A DNA stretch of 64,000 nt, taken from positions 124,001-188,000 of the forward strand of contig DATGHL010000012.1 of NCBI GenBank assembly GCA_035308025.1, in the 5' to 3' direction. The stretch is from Candidatus Binataceae bacterium. GTDB lineage: Bacteria > Desulfobacterota > Binatia > Binatales > Binataceae. Shown here in pieces: positions 33,865 through 42,765 of this stretch. Position numbers and translations under genes: made by a program. Every line of letters starts with the position of its first letter. Position 1 is the first letter of the stretch. Under the pieces are notes generated by a model that saw only the letters and a list, made by a program, of their open reading frames with translations, ran no database searches and was not told the DNA's origin.

Positions 33865-34581
33865 TTGCGGAACGGACCGTTGGTACGAAGAGGCGCGAAA
33901 GTCTCCCGTGTGACAATCGCAGCTTCATCAGCGTCTGCTGCGGCGAGCTCGAGCCGACTGTTCGGCCGGAAGGCGGCGCTAGCGTCGGACCCGATAACCA
34001 CGCAAAAAACCCTGTTCAAGCCTTCGTGTGTGCATTTGGAATGTCGTCTGCCCATCAACCTGAGAGAATTTCTTGCTGACCAGCTCGGCACGGTTGTGGA
34101 CGAGTCGGGCGCGACGATGCTCAACTTCGCGACCAACACCGAAGAGGTTACGCTGAGCAAACTGGCGCGCGCCATCCGGCGCTACTCGACCACCCGCGCG
34201 CATGAGTCCTGGGAGGAATGTGGAGTTCCCCTTGCGCGGTTTGACGATTCCCGTTCCGACGAGTCGCGTTCTGATGAGTCTAAAATTGGATCCGCCGAGA
34301 TCGCGCTCTGCCTGGCTTGCGTGCGAGTCGAGTTTGGTGAAGGCGCCCTCGCGCGTCATCAGACCGCAGGCTGCGTTAGTCTGGCCCTCGCGCCGATGCG
34401 CATAAGCGGTGCTCGGGCTTCATCGGGTCGCTATGAAGTGTCGGTGGCGGACGAGATCCGCCAATCGATCGAGGAGTTTCGCCGGCTGCGCGCCGCCTTC
34501 GGCCTGCCGCACTTTGAGCTGGATTCCTACGTCCGCAACCAGCAACTGATTTTCACCTGGAGGCCGTTGCGCAAGCCGTAG
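33865..34581 (+). CDS. Hypothetical protein with TTG start
   Basis: A 238-residue protein of unknown family. TTG 33865 lies seven bases after GGAG within AAAGGAGAGG (33851-33860), so start and expression are well supported. No signal peptide or membrane segment is present, though the first 35 residues are Ala/Ser-rich and basic. A small acidic repeat, DSRSDESRSDESK, lies near residues 130-142. The C-terminal part (VADEIRQSIEEFRRLRAAFG) looks helical. Base composition differs somewhat from neighbouring housekeeping genes. It is convergent with rpsU, 33 bp apart. Confidence 0.55.
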   Translation: MRNGPLVRRGAKVSRVTIAASSASAAASSSRLFGRKAALASDPITTQKTLFKPSCVHLECRLPINLREFLADQLGTVVDESGATMLNFATNTEEVTLSKLARAIRRYSTTRAHESWEECGVPLARFDDSRSDESRSDESKIGSAEIALCLACVRVEFGEGALARHQTAGCVSLALAPMRISGARASSGRYEVSVADEIRQSIEEFRRLRAAFGLPHFELDSYVRNQQLIFTWRPLRKP

Positions 34582-34614
34582 ACGGCCGGACCAAAGTGAA
34601 ATCAACGACGAAAA

Positions 34615-34812
34615 TTACATCGAAGAAGCGCGCCGGCGACGTTGCTCCTTGCGTCGGCGACGCTGAGCCTCGGCCCGCTTGCGCTTGCGCTTGACGCTGG
34701 GCTTCTCATAGAAAGCCCGCTTTTTCATCTCCTTGAACACTCCCTCCTTGGCGAGTTTGCGCTTGAGCACGCGCATCGCCTGATCGAGGGAGCCTTCGAC
34801 TCTGATTTCCAT
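34615..34812 (-). CDS. rpsU: 30S ribosomal protein S21
   Basis: A 65-residue bS21: [20 protein letters not shown] at the start and a long Arg/Lys-rich tail ([15 protein letters not shown]). bS21 sits near the 3' end of 16S rRNA and affects initiation. The ATG at 34812 has GGCGGAGGACT upstream, and a near-consensus promoter lies just behind. No dnaG or rpoD follows, unlike the classic E. coli operon. Confidence 0.94.
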   Translation of the reverse strand: MEIRVEGSLDQAMRVLKRKLAKEGVFKEMKKRAFYEKPSVKRKRKRAEAQRRRRKEQRRRRASSM

Positions 34813-34844
34813 AGTCCTCCGCCGTAAATTCAGCTAGACAGTCG

Positions 34845-34873
34845 AGGATAGGGGCGGCTCCCCTGACTGTCAA
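34845..34873 (-). promoter_or_regulatory. rpsU promoter
   Basis: On the minus strand TTGACA (34868-34873) and TATCCT (34845-34850) are separated by exactly 17 bp, placing the start about 25 bases before the rpsU ATG. It is back to back with the ribosome site of the divergent SDR gene. Confidence 0.7.
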
Positions 34874-34901
34874 CCGCAGCCCCGATTCCCGCAGGAGGCG
34901 A

Positions 34902-35675
34902 ATGATGGACTTGGACCTGAACGGAAAAGTGGCGATGCTCACCGGAGCGAGTCGCGGCTTGGGGCGTGCGATGGCCCGGGCGCTGGCGGCTGAGGGGGTG
35001 CGGATCAGCATCTGCGCCCGTGGCGGCGAGGCGCTCGAAGCGGCGGCGGCCGAGCTAAAGACCGCCGGCGCGAGCGTGCTTGCCCAGGCGGCGGACGTCA
35101 ACGACCGCGGTGCGATGGAAACCTGGACGGCGGCGACGGTCAGCGAGTTCGGCGGCGTTGATATCCTGATCAACAATGCCGGCGGCGCCAAGGTCGGCAC
35201 GCTCAAACAGCTCGACGAAGAGGCCTGGCGTCAGGCCTTCGAGCTGAATTTCTTCTCGACAGTCCGGCTGTCACGGCTGTGCGCCGCCGCGATGGAGAAA
35301 CGCGGCGGCGGCTCAATTATAAACATCAGCTCAGTCTATGGCCGCGAGGCCGGCGGGCCAATCAGCTACAACAGCTCGAAAGCCGCGATGATCTCCTTTA
35401 CCAAGGGGCTGGCGCGGGAACTCGCCCCCAAGAACGTGCGGGTCAACTCGATCGCGCCGGGCTCGATCCTTTATCCGGGGGGTACTTGGGAGAATGTCTT
35501 CAAGGCCAATCCCGGCTTCGAGCAGGATTTCCTCAGCCACGAGTTTCCCGCCGGACGGCTCGGGCGGCCGGAAGAGGTCGCCTACGCCGTCGTGATGCTG
35601 GCGTCGCCGCGCGCAAGCTGGATCACCGGGGCCTGTGTGCCGGTGGACGGCGCCCAAGGCCGCTCGATCAATTAG
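34902..35675 (+). CDS. Short-chain dehydrogenase/reductase
   Basis: A 257-residue classical SDR. The cofactor motif is TGASRGLGRAMA near residue 16, NNAGG is near 90, and the catalytic Ser (ISSVYG) and YxxxK (SYNSSKAA) follow. The C-terminal GRPEEVAYAVVMLASPRASW is typical. The residue pattern fits NAD(P)H-dependent 3-oxoacyl reductases and hydroxy-acyl dehydrogenases; the substrate is unknown. ATG 34902 (or 34905) follows GCAGGAGGCGA. Confidence 0.9.
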   Translation: MMDLDLNGKVAMLTGASRGLGRAMARALAAEGVRISICARGGEALEAAAAELKTAGASVLAQAADVNDRGAMETWTAATVSEFGGVDILINNAGGAKVGTLKQLDEEAWRQAFELNFFSTVRLSRLCAAAMEKRGGGSIINISSVYGREAGGPISYNSSKAAMISFTKGLARELAPKNVRVNSIAPGSILYPGGTWENVFKANPGFEQDFLSHEFPAGRLGRPEEVAYAVVMLASPRASWITGACVPVDGAQGRSIN

Positions 35676-35701
35676 TGGCTCCGTCGGAGATTACTCGGAC
35701 T

Positions 35702-38700
35702 TTACTCCAGAGACAGATCAGCGCGGGTGGTCTTGCCCTTGTCTTTGATGTCGTTGGCGTTGAGCTTGGACGGCAGGATAAACAGGCGGGACGGCGCGAT
35801 CTTCTGACTCAGCGCCGCGCGGACCGCATTTGCCCGCGCGTCGGCGAGCTGATGGAGGTCTTCGTCGCTCACTTTCTGATTGGCGATCAGGAGCTTTTTC
35901 ATCTCGTCCGGCGGGAGCGACTTGGTCAGCCCGATAAGATCCTTCGGCTTCTCGAACTTGGCCGCCTTATAAACTTTCGCGAGGTACTTGTCGTAATCGT
36001 CCTTCGTCAGCGGCGTCTCGGCGCCGCTTTCAGACTCGCCCCCGGCCTTGAGCTGCTGTTCGCGCACCAGATGATCGACCTTGGCCTCGCGCAGTCCGTC
36101 CTCATCGACGCGCGGGTCGACCCGTCCGGAGATATCCAGCTTAAGCGACGGACGATCGGTCAGCGCTTTGCCTATGGTCGCGAGGCGGTTAAGGCTGTCC
36201 GGGGTCAGGACCGCGTAGCCCGGAGCGAACTCGATATAGTTGAGCTCCGCCCCGCCGTTGCTGCCGCCAACCGCCGCCCCGATCAGGCTGAAGGGCGAGG
36301 TCACCGCCTTAACCAGCAAGTTCTTGATCACCTGCCAGATGACGCCGCCAATACTGAATTGCGGATCGTTCAGCGATCCGGAAACCGGGATCGTCAAATC
36401 GATCGCGCCGCTGGAATCCTTGAGCAGCGCGACCGCGAGACGCACCGGCAGGTTGATCGCGTCCTTGCTTGCAACCTTGTCGCCGAAGGTGAGCTGATCG
36501 ATGAAAATATGATTGGTCGCGGTGAGGTTCTGATCCTGCAGCAGATAATGCACGTCCACCGTCAGCGTGCCCTTGACAATCGGATAGCCGGTATACTTGG
36601 TCGAATAGGGCGAGAGCCCCGGCAGCTCGATCGCATCGGCTTTGGCGCCGAGATTAACGTACGCGAGCGGGGTGAGCGGGTTCACTGAGCCCTTGATATT
36701 GAGCGGCGCGCTGCCGTTTACCAGTCCATTCAAGAGCACGTCGGCCGGCTCTTTCGAGGAGGTGCTCAACGCGCCAATTTTGCCGCCGATCGCCGTGAGA
36801 TCGGCGGTGTAGTGCGGCTGAATAAAATTGTCGGTGTAGTTGACGTGACCGCTCTGCAGCGTGATACCGCCAATCGCGATTTCCGCCGGCAGCGGCTTCG
36901 GCGCAGGCGGAGGCGTCGCGGCTTGACCGCCCCCCGGCGTCGGCGCCGAGGCCGGGGTTGGTGTCGGCGTCGGTGAGGGCGACGCTGGCACGGCGTTACT
37001 CACTCGGGTCAGCGACTTCGGCGCCTCCTGGGGACTCGAGACGATGTCTTTCAGATTCAGTTGGCCGTTACTATTGAGGATGATGCGCGAGTAGAACTTT
37101 GACAGCGCCAGTCCGCCGATGCGGATGCGCGGCTTGTCGCCGCCATACTCGGCCGCGATATGGCTGGCGCTGAACGAGTTCCAGCTCGCGAAGTTTTCCC
37201 GGGTGAGCTTATCGAGGAGCCTGACGCCGCCGAGTGTCAGATCGCCGCGATAGGCGGCCTTGAGATGGTCATGCTGGTTAGTCGCCGTCACCTGCCCGTT
37301 CATCGTCAGCAGCGCCGCCGCCAGTGTCGCGTTGAACTGGTTGCCGAGATAGGGATTCACGGCGGTCAGGTCTAGCCGCCTAGTCGCGAGGTTGAGCTTG
37401 GCGTCGAGCGGCGCAGGAATTGCCGTCCCGTCGATTTTGAAGCTGCCCTTGCCGTTGACGACGCCGTCGGCCTCGACCGCAATCGGCTTACTCATGTCAC
37501 TCGAGATGGCCTTCAGGTTGAGGTCGAGCGGCACGACGTCGAGTTTCACCGGACGCGCCGCGCGCTCGTCGAGCGAGTGAATCTCGGCCTTGTCCACAAC
37601 GACTGAATCGATTCGATACTGCCATTGCTGGGTGGAGCCCGGCGCGGGCGAAGATCCAGGCGATGCCCCCTGTGATAACACGGCGACCGGTTTTTTCACG
37701 ACGCGCGTGAGCGCGCGCCGGGGCGCGCGCGCGGCGACGACCGGCGCCGGCGGCGCAACTGGTGAAGCTTGTGGCGTCGCACGGATCAACGATTGCAGGT
37801 TGAGCTGCCCCTGCTGGTCGCGCTTGACGAAGAGCTTGAGCCCGTCGGCAGTCACCGCGTTAATCACCGCCTGATGGGTCGCGAGATCAAGCTGTCCCAC
37901 CGCGACGGCAAAGCGAGTCCACGCCAGCGGATTTTCGTTCGGATCGCCGCCGTGCAGCTCCAGATTGTCGATCGCCGCGCTCGCCGGCTCGACGTGAAGA
38001 TTGACAGCGCCAGGAGCAAAGTCGGTCTTGACCGACGCGCTGGCGGTGAGTTTGCCGCCCGCCAGATCGCCGTTGAGGATCGGCGCAGCAAAGGCCTTCA
38101 ACGCCGGCAGGTCAACCTGGTCGAGCATCGCCTCCGTCGTCACCCGATTGTGTGAGAGTTCGAGGCCGCCCTTTGCGGCGAGCGTGCCGCCGCCCGCAAA
38201 GTTCGCCTTCAAATCATAGGGGGCGGTGCTCTCGCCGACCGTGCGCAAATTGCCGAGCGTCGCGTGGATCGCATTCAGCGTCGCAACGGCCGGTGTTGGC
38301 TGGCTGCGATCGGTAACCTCGATCGCGCTGTCTGCCAGCTCAAACGATCCCAGCGCGAAATCCAGCGGCGCCTTGCCGCCCGGGGAAGCGCGCGGAGTCG
38401 GTGGGGTTGGCGACGCCGCCGGTGCGGCAACCTGGACTTGTGACGCGACCGGCGCCGCGGCGGCCTGGGGCGTAGGCGTCGCCGTCGGCTGAATCGACGG
38501 CGTGGGCGTTGACGACGGGCTCGGCGTGGCCGCCTTCGAGGGCTGCGCGGCGCTTCCGATGATCGGCGGCAGGTTCGTCGTACCGTCGGCGTTGCGCGTC
38601 AGATGGGCGTTCAGCGCATCGATATAGATCCGTTTCAGATGGATCACCCGCTCGAGCGGCTTGATCTGATCCAACTCCGTCGCCAGATGACCGAGGCTGA

Positions 38701-39619
38701 GCAAAGGCGCGTCGGCCGCGTCATGCAGTTCGAGCGAATCCAGGGCGAAACCGCCGTCCAGACTGATGTGCGGCTGATTCACGTCGTTAATGAAGTGCAG
38801 ATGGAGGAGCGCCGAGAGCGTCCCCTTGGGCAGCTTGATCGGCAGCTTGACGGGGACGTAGGCAACGTAGCGCGGAAGGTCGAGCTGATGGAGACTCAGA
38901 TCGACGATGGTTTCCTGGGTGTGCGCAAAGAGCTTGGCTTTGCCGTCGAGCCGGAAGGGACTGCCATCGACGACCATGCGGAGAAGCGGCTGGACGAAGA
39001 TATTCACGTCGGCCGGAAGATTCGCGATAAACGGTACGCCCAACCGGATATGCTCGACGGTGTGGTGCTGCTTGAGCACCTGATCGTCAAGGTAGATCGC
39101 GCCGCCGGTCAGCTCGATATTCGACATCGCGAAGCGCAACGGCTTGCGCGCCGGCGGCTTGCGCGGCGGCGGACTCGGCTGGGCAATCAAATCCGAAAAA
39201 TTGAAGACCTGCTCTCCTGTGCGCACCAGATGAAAGACCGGCTGCGTGAGCGTCACCTGACCGACGACCGGCGCGAGCCGTAGCAGCGACGACCATGAAA
39301 GCTTGACCCGCAGATGACCGAGATCGACAAACGGGAGTTGCGGATCACGATCACCGATGTGCAGTTGATCGATCGCGAGCCGCAGCCGATAGGGATTGAA
39401 GCTGATCTTGCCGACGGTCACCGGCCGATGAATCGCCGTCGCCACCTGACCGGTGAGGATACGGCGGAGCGCGTAGGGCACGCCGAAGAAGCCAACGAGA
39501 CCATAGAGCATCAGAACGACCAGCAGCGTGATGGCGACGCGGCGGACCCAGCGCCGCTGACGCATCGGCGCGAACCGTTCACCGAGCCACTTGGCGATCG
39601 CCTGAAAAATTCCGTCCAT
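35702..39619 (-). CDS. DUF748 / AsmA-like envelope protein
   Basis: A 1,305-residue protein anchored by one N-terminal membrane segment (VAITLLVVLMLYGLVGFFGV, about residues 28-47). The long extracytoplasmic body is like DUF748/AsmA proteins, a group now linked to bridge-like lipid transport between membranes. RILTGQVATAIHRPVTVGKI is a typical entry motif. Three Pro/Ala/Thr-rich hinges interrupt the body near residues 370-425, 650-690 and 885-915. The C-terminus (IEFAPGYAVLTPDSLNRLATI, then RVDPRVDEDGLREAKVDHLV) resembles an OmpA-like peptidoglycan-binding module. It stands alone between an SDR and miaB. Confidence 0.88.
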   Translation of the reverse strand: MDGIFQAIAKWLGERFAPMRQRRWVRRVAITLLVVLMLYGLVGFFGVPYALRRILTGQVATAIHRPVTVGKISFNPYRLRLAIDQLHIGDRDPQLPFVDLGHLRVKLSWSSLLRLAPVVGQVTLTQPVFHLVRTGEQVFNFSDLIAQPSPPPRKPPARKPLRFAMSNIELTGGAIYLDDQVLKQHHTVEHIRLGVPFIANLPADVNIFVQPLLRMVVDGSPFRLDGKAKLFAHTQETIVDLSLHQLDLPRYVAYVPVKLPIKLPKGTLSALLHLHFINDVNQPHISLDGGFALDSLELHDAADAPLLSLGHLATELDQIKPLERVIHLKRIYIDALNAHLTRNADGTTNLPPIIGSAAQPSKAATPSPSSTPTPSIQPTATPTPQAAAAPVASQVQVAAPAASPTPPTPRASPGGKAPLDFALGSFELADSAIEVTDRSQPTPAVATLNAIHATLGNLRTVGESTAPYDLKANFAGGGTLAAKGGLELSHNRVTTEAMLDQVDLPALKAFAAPILNGDLAGGKLTASASVKTDFAPGAVNLHVEPASAAIDNLELHGGDPNENPLAWTRFAVAVGQLDLATHQAVINAVTADGLKLFVKRDQQGQLNLQSLIRATPQASPVAPPAPVVAARAPRRALTRVVKKPVAVLSQGASPGSSPAPGSTQQWQYRIDSVVVDKAEIHSLDERAARPVKLDVVPLDLNLKAISSDMSKPIAVEADGVVNGKGSFKIDGTAIPAPLDAKLNLATRRLDLTAVNPYLGNQFNATLAAALLTMNGQVTATNQHDHLKAAYRGDLTLGGVRLLDKLTRENFASWNSFSASHIAAEYGGDKPRIRIGGLALSKFYSRIILNSNGQLNLKDIVSSPQEAPKSLTRVSNAVPASPSPTPTPTPASAPTPGGGQAATPPPAPKPLPAEIAIGGITLQSGHVNYTDNFIQPHYTADLTAIGGKIGALSTSSKEPADVLLNGLVNGSAPLNIKGSVNPLTPLAYVNLGAKADAIELPGLSPYSTKYTGYPIVKGTLTVDVHYLLQDQNLTATNHIFIDQLTFGDKVASKDAINLPVRLAVALLKDSSGAIDLTIPVSGSLNDPQFSIGGVIWQVIKNLLVKAVTSPFSLIGAAVGGSNGGAELNYIEFAPGYAVLTPDSLNRLATIGKALTDRPSLKLDISGRVDPRVDEDGLREAKVDHLVREQQLKAGGESESGAETPLTKDDYDKYLAKVYKAAKFEKPKDLIGLTKSLPPDEMKKLLIANQKVSDEDLHQLADARANAVRAALSQKIAPSRLFILPSKLNANDIKDKGKTTRADLSLE

Positions 39620-39682
39620 CCGCAGCTACCGGAGGCCTAATGTCTTACGGCAACCGCGCGGAGTAAAGGACTCAGGCGGTAA

Positions 39683-41035
39683 TCACTGCGCACTTGCGAC
39701 GATCGCGCCCATCAGCGAATGGCCGGTCGCCGCTTCGACTCGGACCTGAACCGAATCGCCAGCGGAGATTGCGGCCGTCCCGCTAAACACCGCGGTCTTG
39801 AATTGCGGCGTCTTGCCCGCAAGCTTTCCGGCTCCGCGCCGCGCCGGACCCTCGACCAACACGGCAAAGTTATGGCCGATCAGGGCGCGATTACGCTCCA
39901 GCGCAATCTCCTCCTGAAGCGCGATGACCTCGGCGAGCCGGCGGCCCTTTTCGGCTTCGCTCACGGAATCACCCAGGCGATGGGCGCGCGTGTGCTCGCG
40001 CACCGAATATTTGAAGGAGAAAGCGGAGTCGAAGCGAATCGCGCGCAAGAGCTCGAGCGTAGCCGCGAAATCGCGCTCCTCCTCGCCGTGAAAGCCGACG
40101 ATGATATCGGTCGAGAGCGCGAGGTCGGGGATCGCCGAGCGCAGTCGCGCGACGAGGTCGAGATATTGATCGACCGTATAGCCGCGCTCCATCGCAGCGA
40201 GCACCCGATCCGAGCCCGATTGCAGCGGCAGATGCAAGTACGGCTGCACCTTGGGTTCGCTCGCCATCGTGGCGATCAGCGCCGGCGTCATGTCGCATGG
40301 ATGGGGCGAGGTGAAACGAATCCGCTCGATGCCGTCGACCTCCGCGAGCCGGCGCAGCAGCGCGGCGAAATCGGTCGCATCGTGGCGATAGGCATTGACG
40401 GTCTGGCCTAACATCACGACTTCCTTGACCCCGCGCGCGGCGAGCGCGCGAACTTCGCGGAGGAGATCAGCGGGCGGCACGCTGCGCTCGCGCCCGCGCA
40501 CGTAGGGAACCACGCAGAAGGTGCAAAAGCGATCGCACCCGCGCATCGCAGTGACATAGGCGCGCACGCCTGACTCGTAGTCAGGCGAGATGTCGGCATA
40601 GGTCTCGCCGCGATCGAGCCGCACGTCAACTGCGAAGTCGGATTGCGCTGGGCCGGATTGGGCGCGGCCGAGCAGCTCGGGCAGCCGCCGATAGGTGTCG
40701 GGCCCGGCGACGAGGTCGAGCCAGGGCGCCCGCGCCATCAGGGCCGCGCGATTGTGCTGCGCCATGCATCCGAGCAGCCCGAGCTGGAGCTGCGGACGCG
40801 AGCCTTTGAGCCGCGCGAGGTCGCTCAAGCGGCCGATCACACGATCCTCGGCATGCTCGCGAATCGCGCAGGTATTAAGCAGGATTATGTCGGCTTCCTC
40901 GGGACGGATCGCCACCCCATAGCCGGCCTGGCGCAGCACCGCGGCGACCGTCTGCGAGTCGGCGATATTCATCTGGCAGCCGTAGGTCTCGAGATAAACC
41001 CGCGCCGCCTCGGAGCTAGTGGTAGTCTCAATCAT
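39683..41035 (-). CDS. miaB: tRNA-2-methylthio-N6-dimethylallyladenosine synthase
   Basis: A 450-residue radical-SAM methylthiotransferase modifying A37 of tRNAs that read UNN codons. The N-terminal cluster ligands are in ETYGCQMNIADSQ, LNTCAIREHAED and LGLLGCMAQ. The radical-SAM triad is CDRFCTFC, and a TRAM domain ends the protein. ATG 41035 is chosen over the upstream TTG 41077 because MIETTTSSEAARVYLETYGC gives the normal N-terminus. Confidence 0.95.
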   Translation of the reverse strand: MIETTTSSEAARVYLETYGCQMNIADSQTVAAVLRQAGYGVAIRPEEADIILLNTCAIREHAEDRVIGRLSDLARLKGSRPQLQLGLLGCMAQHNRAALMARAPWLDLVAGPDTYRRLPELLGRAQSGPAQSDFAVDVRLDRGETYADISPDYESGVRAYVTAMRGCDRFCTFCVVPYVRGRERSVPPADLLREVRALAARGVKEVVMLGQTVNAYRHDATDFAALLRRLAEVDGIERIRFTSPHPCDMTPALIATMASEPKVQPYLHLPLQSGSDRVLAAMERGYTVDQYLDLVARLRSAIPDLALSTDIIVGFHGEEERDFAATLELLRAIRFDSAFSFKYSVREHTRAHRLGDSVSEAEKGRRLAEVIALQEEIALERNRALIGHNFAVLVEGPARRGAGKLAGKTPQFKTAVFSGTAAISAGDSVQVRVEAATGHSLMGAIVASAQ

Positions 41036-41138
41036 CGATAAGGTAAGAATCTTAGGCGGTTTTTCGCCGCCTCGCAAAGCTGGCGCAGCGCAATTTGGGA
41101 GATTTCACGAAGCGCCAAACCAAGGGTTTAGATAGCCG

Positions 41139-41837
41139 TTGCAAGATTCATTGAACAAACTCGACTGGGCGCAGCTTCGCGTCGAGCTCGACGAACGCGG
41201 CTACGCGATGATCCCGCCGATCCTCACGCCGGGGGAATGCGCGAGCCTGATCGCGCTCTACGACCAACGCGACCGTTTTCGCAGCAAAGTCGATATGGCG
41301 CGACTGCGCTTCGGGCTCGGTGAGTACAAGTATTTTGCTGCGCCGATTCCGCCCCTGGTGGCAACTCTGCGCGCGACGCTCTACCCCGCCGTCGCCGCGA
41401 TCGCCAACGACTGGATGGCCGCGCTGCGCAGCGCCGAGCGTTTTCCTGCCGCCCTCGACGTCTTCCTTGATCATTGCCATCGGAGCGGGCAGACCAAGCC
41501 GACGCCGCTGATGTTGCGCTACACGGCGGGCGGCTACAACTGCCTTCATCAGGACCTTTATGGCGAGGTCGTCTTCCCGCTGCAGTTCACCTTTATGTTG
41601 AGCGCCGAGGTGGATTACCGTGGCGGCGAGTTCCTCCTGATGGAACAGCGGCCGCGCGCACAATCGCGCGGCCATGCGGTCCGCCTGGAACTGGGCGCTG
41701 CGATTTTATTCGCGACCCGCTACCGCCCGATGCGGAGCACGCGGGGCTATTACCGAGTCAACGTCAGGCACGGGGTCGCGACGGTTGACGCGGGCGCCCG
41801 CTTCACTCTCGGAATCATTTTCCACGACGCGAAATAA
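41139..41837 (+). CDS. 2OG-Fe(II) oxygenase (PF09859 type)
   Basis: A 232-residue dioxygenase. The iron-binding HxD is in NCLHQDLYGE (about residue 137), the distal His in RVNVRHGVATV and the 2-oxoglutarate Arg in ARFTLGIIFHDAK. The whole length, with FRSKVDMARLRFGLGEYKYF and GGEFLLMEQRPRAQSRG, follows one known prokaryotic family closely; its substrate is unknown to me. No ATG precedes the conserved region, so TTG 41139 or TTG 41151 must be used. It is divergent from miaB. Confidence 0.88.
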   Translation: MQDSLNKLDWAQLRVELDERGYAMIPPILTPGECASLIALYDQRDRFRSKVDMARLRFGLGEYKYFAAPIPPLVATLRATLYPAVAAIANDWMAALRSAERFPAALDVFLDHCHRSGQTKPTPLMLRYTAGGYNCLHQDLYGEVVFPLQFTFMLSAEVDYRGGEFLLMEQRPRAQSRGHAVRLELGAAILFATRYRPMRSTRGYYRVNVRHGVATVDAGARFTLGIIFHDAK

Positions 41838-41903
41838 ACTAATTGTTCAGCGGCCCGCGATCGGTTGCGGCGACCGTCGCGCATGATTATCTGTTAAATT
41901 GAT

Positions 41904-42104
41904 ATGCCGCAGCGACGAGCCGCTTTCGAGCGCCTGGAGGCCAGCCTCCTCGCCTGTCCCAAATGCAAGCGCGCGGTGCCGGTGCGCAAGCGCCTCCTGC
42001 TGGTTCTGCCCGACGGCGACAAATATGAATACCTCTGCCCAGACTGCGGCTCTGAATGCGGCACCACCGTCGAGAGGGCCCCGACGGTGGGCCGATTGAT
42101 TTAG
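41904..42104 (+). CDS. Small zinc-ribbon protein
   Basis: A 66-residue protein with CPKC (18-21) and CPDC (45-48) around a short basic hairpin, a rubredoxin-like zinc ribbon. The function is unknown; such proteins often act in transcription or as small metal-binding partners. TGTTAAATT lies directly before the start, so a short or absent leader is possible, and no Shine-Dalgarno is seen. Confidence 0.6.
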   Translation: MPQRRAAFERLEASLLACPKCKRAVPVRKRLLLVLPDGDKYEYLCPDCGSECGTTVERAPTVGRLI

Positions 42105-42169
42105 CCCACGCCTCAGGCTGCGATCGCGGCCATCGGTCAGCGCCGAGAACAAAGAGATCAGTTAAACTA

Positions 42170-42568
42170 TTACCCCATCGCCTGCGCCGACGCCGGCTCG
42201 ATTTCGTACATCACACGGACGTCGCCCGGCTGGTGGAACGGATATTTGTCCTGGTCGAGGTACTTCTTGGCCAGGGAATCGATATGGGCGTTGGCGCCGT
42301 TCTCGGAGACGCTGACGATCTTGCCGCGAATCTGCAGATAACGGTAGGGATTTTCCGGGTCCATGATCGCGAGCGCAACCGGCGCGCCCATCCGCATCGT
42401 CTTCGCCTTGACGCGGCCGCGCGCCGTGTTGACGCGGATTTTGCCGCCGGTGTAGTCGAACCATACCGGGGTGACCTGCGGCGAACCGTCCTTCAGGACT
42501 GTCGCGATATTCGCGAAAGCCTTCTTGGCGCCGAGCAGGTCCAGGTAATTCTCGGGAATCGTTGCCAT
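42170..42568 (-). CDS. PPOX class F420-dependent oxidoreductase
   Basis: A 132-residue split-barrel flavin/deazaflavin protein. AFANIATVLKDGSPQVTPVW and FDYTGGKIRVNTARGRVKA with YRYLQIRGKIV are characteristic of the PPOX F420 family (TIGR03618-like). It probably binds F420 or FMN and reduces a small organic substrate. ATG 42568 has GGAGGATTAGTA upstream; the frame extends ten codons further without family match. Confidence 0.88.
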   Translation of the reverse strand: MATIPENYLDLLGAKKAFANIATVLKDGSPQVTPVWFDYTGGKIRVNTARGRVKAKTMRMGAPVALAIMDPENPYRYLQIRGKIVSVSENGANAHIDSLAKKYLDQDKYPFHQPGDVRVMYEIEPASAQAMG

Positions 42569-42641
42569 TACTAATCCTCCATTGGGGCAGCGTAACACAG
42601 ATCATTCGGCGTTCGGCAGCAGCATGATCGCGTGTAGCAAT

Positions 42642-42670
42642 TTGACTCGATCCAGCCTATGGTCTAATAG
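42642..42670 (+). promoter_or_regulatory. Bactofilin gene promoter
   Basis: TTGACT (42642-42647) and TAATAG (42665-42670) are spaced by exactly 17 bp in AT-rich sequence. The predicted leader is about 89 nt. It may also feed the ATP synthase genes, since no terminator is seen after the bactofilin. Confidence 0.65.
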
Positions 42671-42765
42671 CGAATCAAGGGGGGAAGACCGGAGGCAGGC
42701 GGCTGGGTTGCGCGCCGATCCATCAGTGTTCCCGCGCCGTGTTTACGAGCAAGGAGTTCAGCACG

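Noticed and set aside
35279..36688. 469-codon plus-strand frame across the end of the SDR and DUF748 genes
   Set aside because: It overlaps two well-supported genes in other frames and has low-complexity shadow composition.
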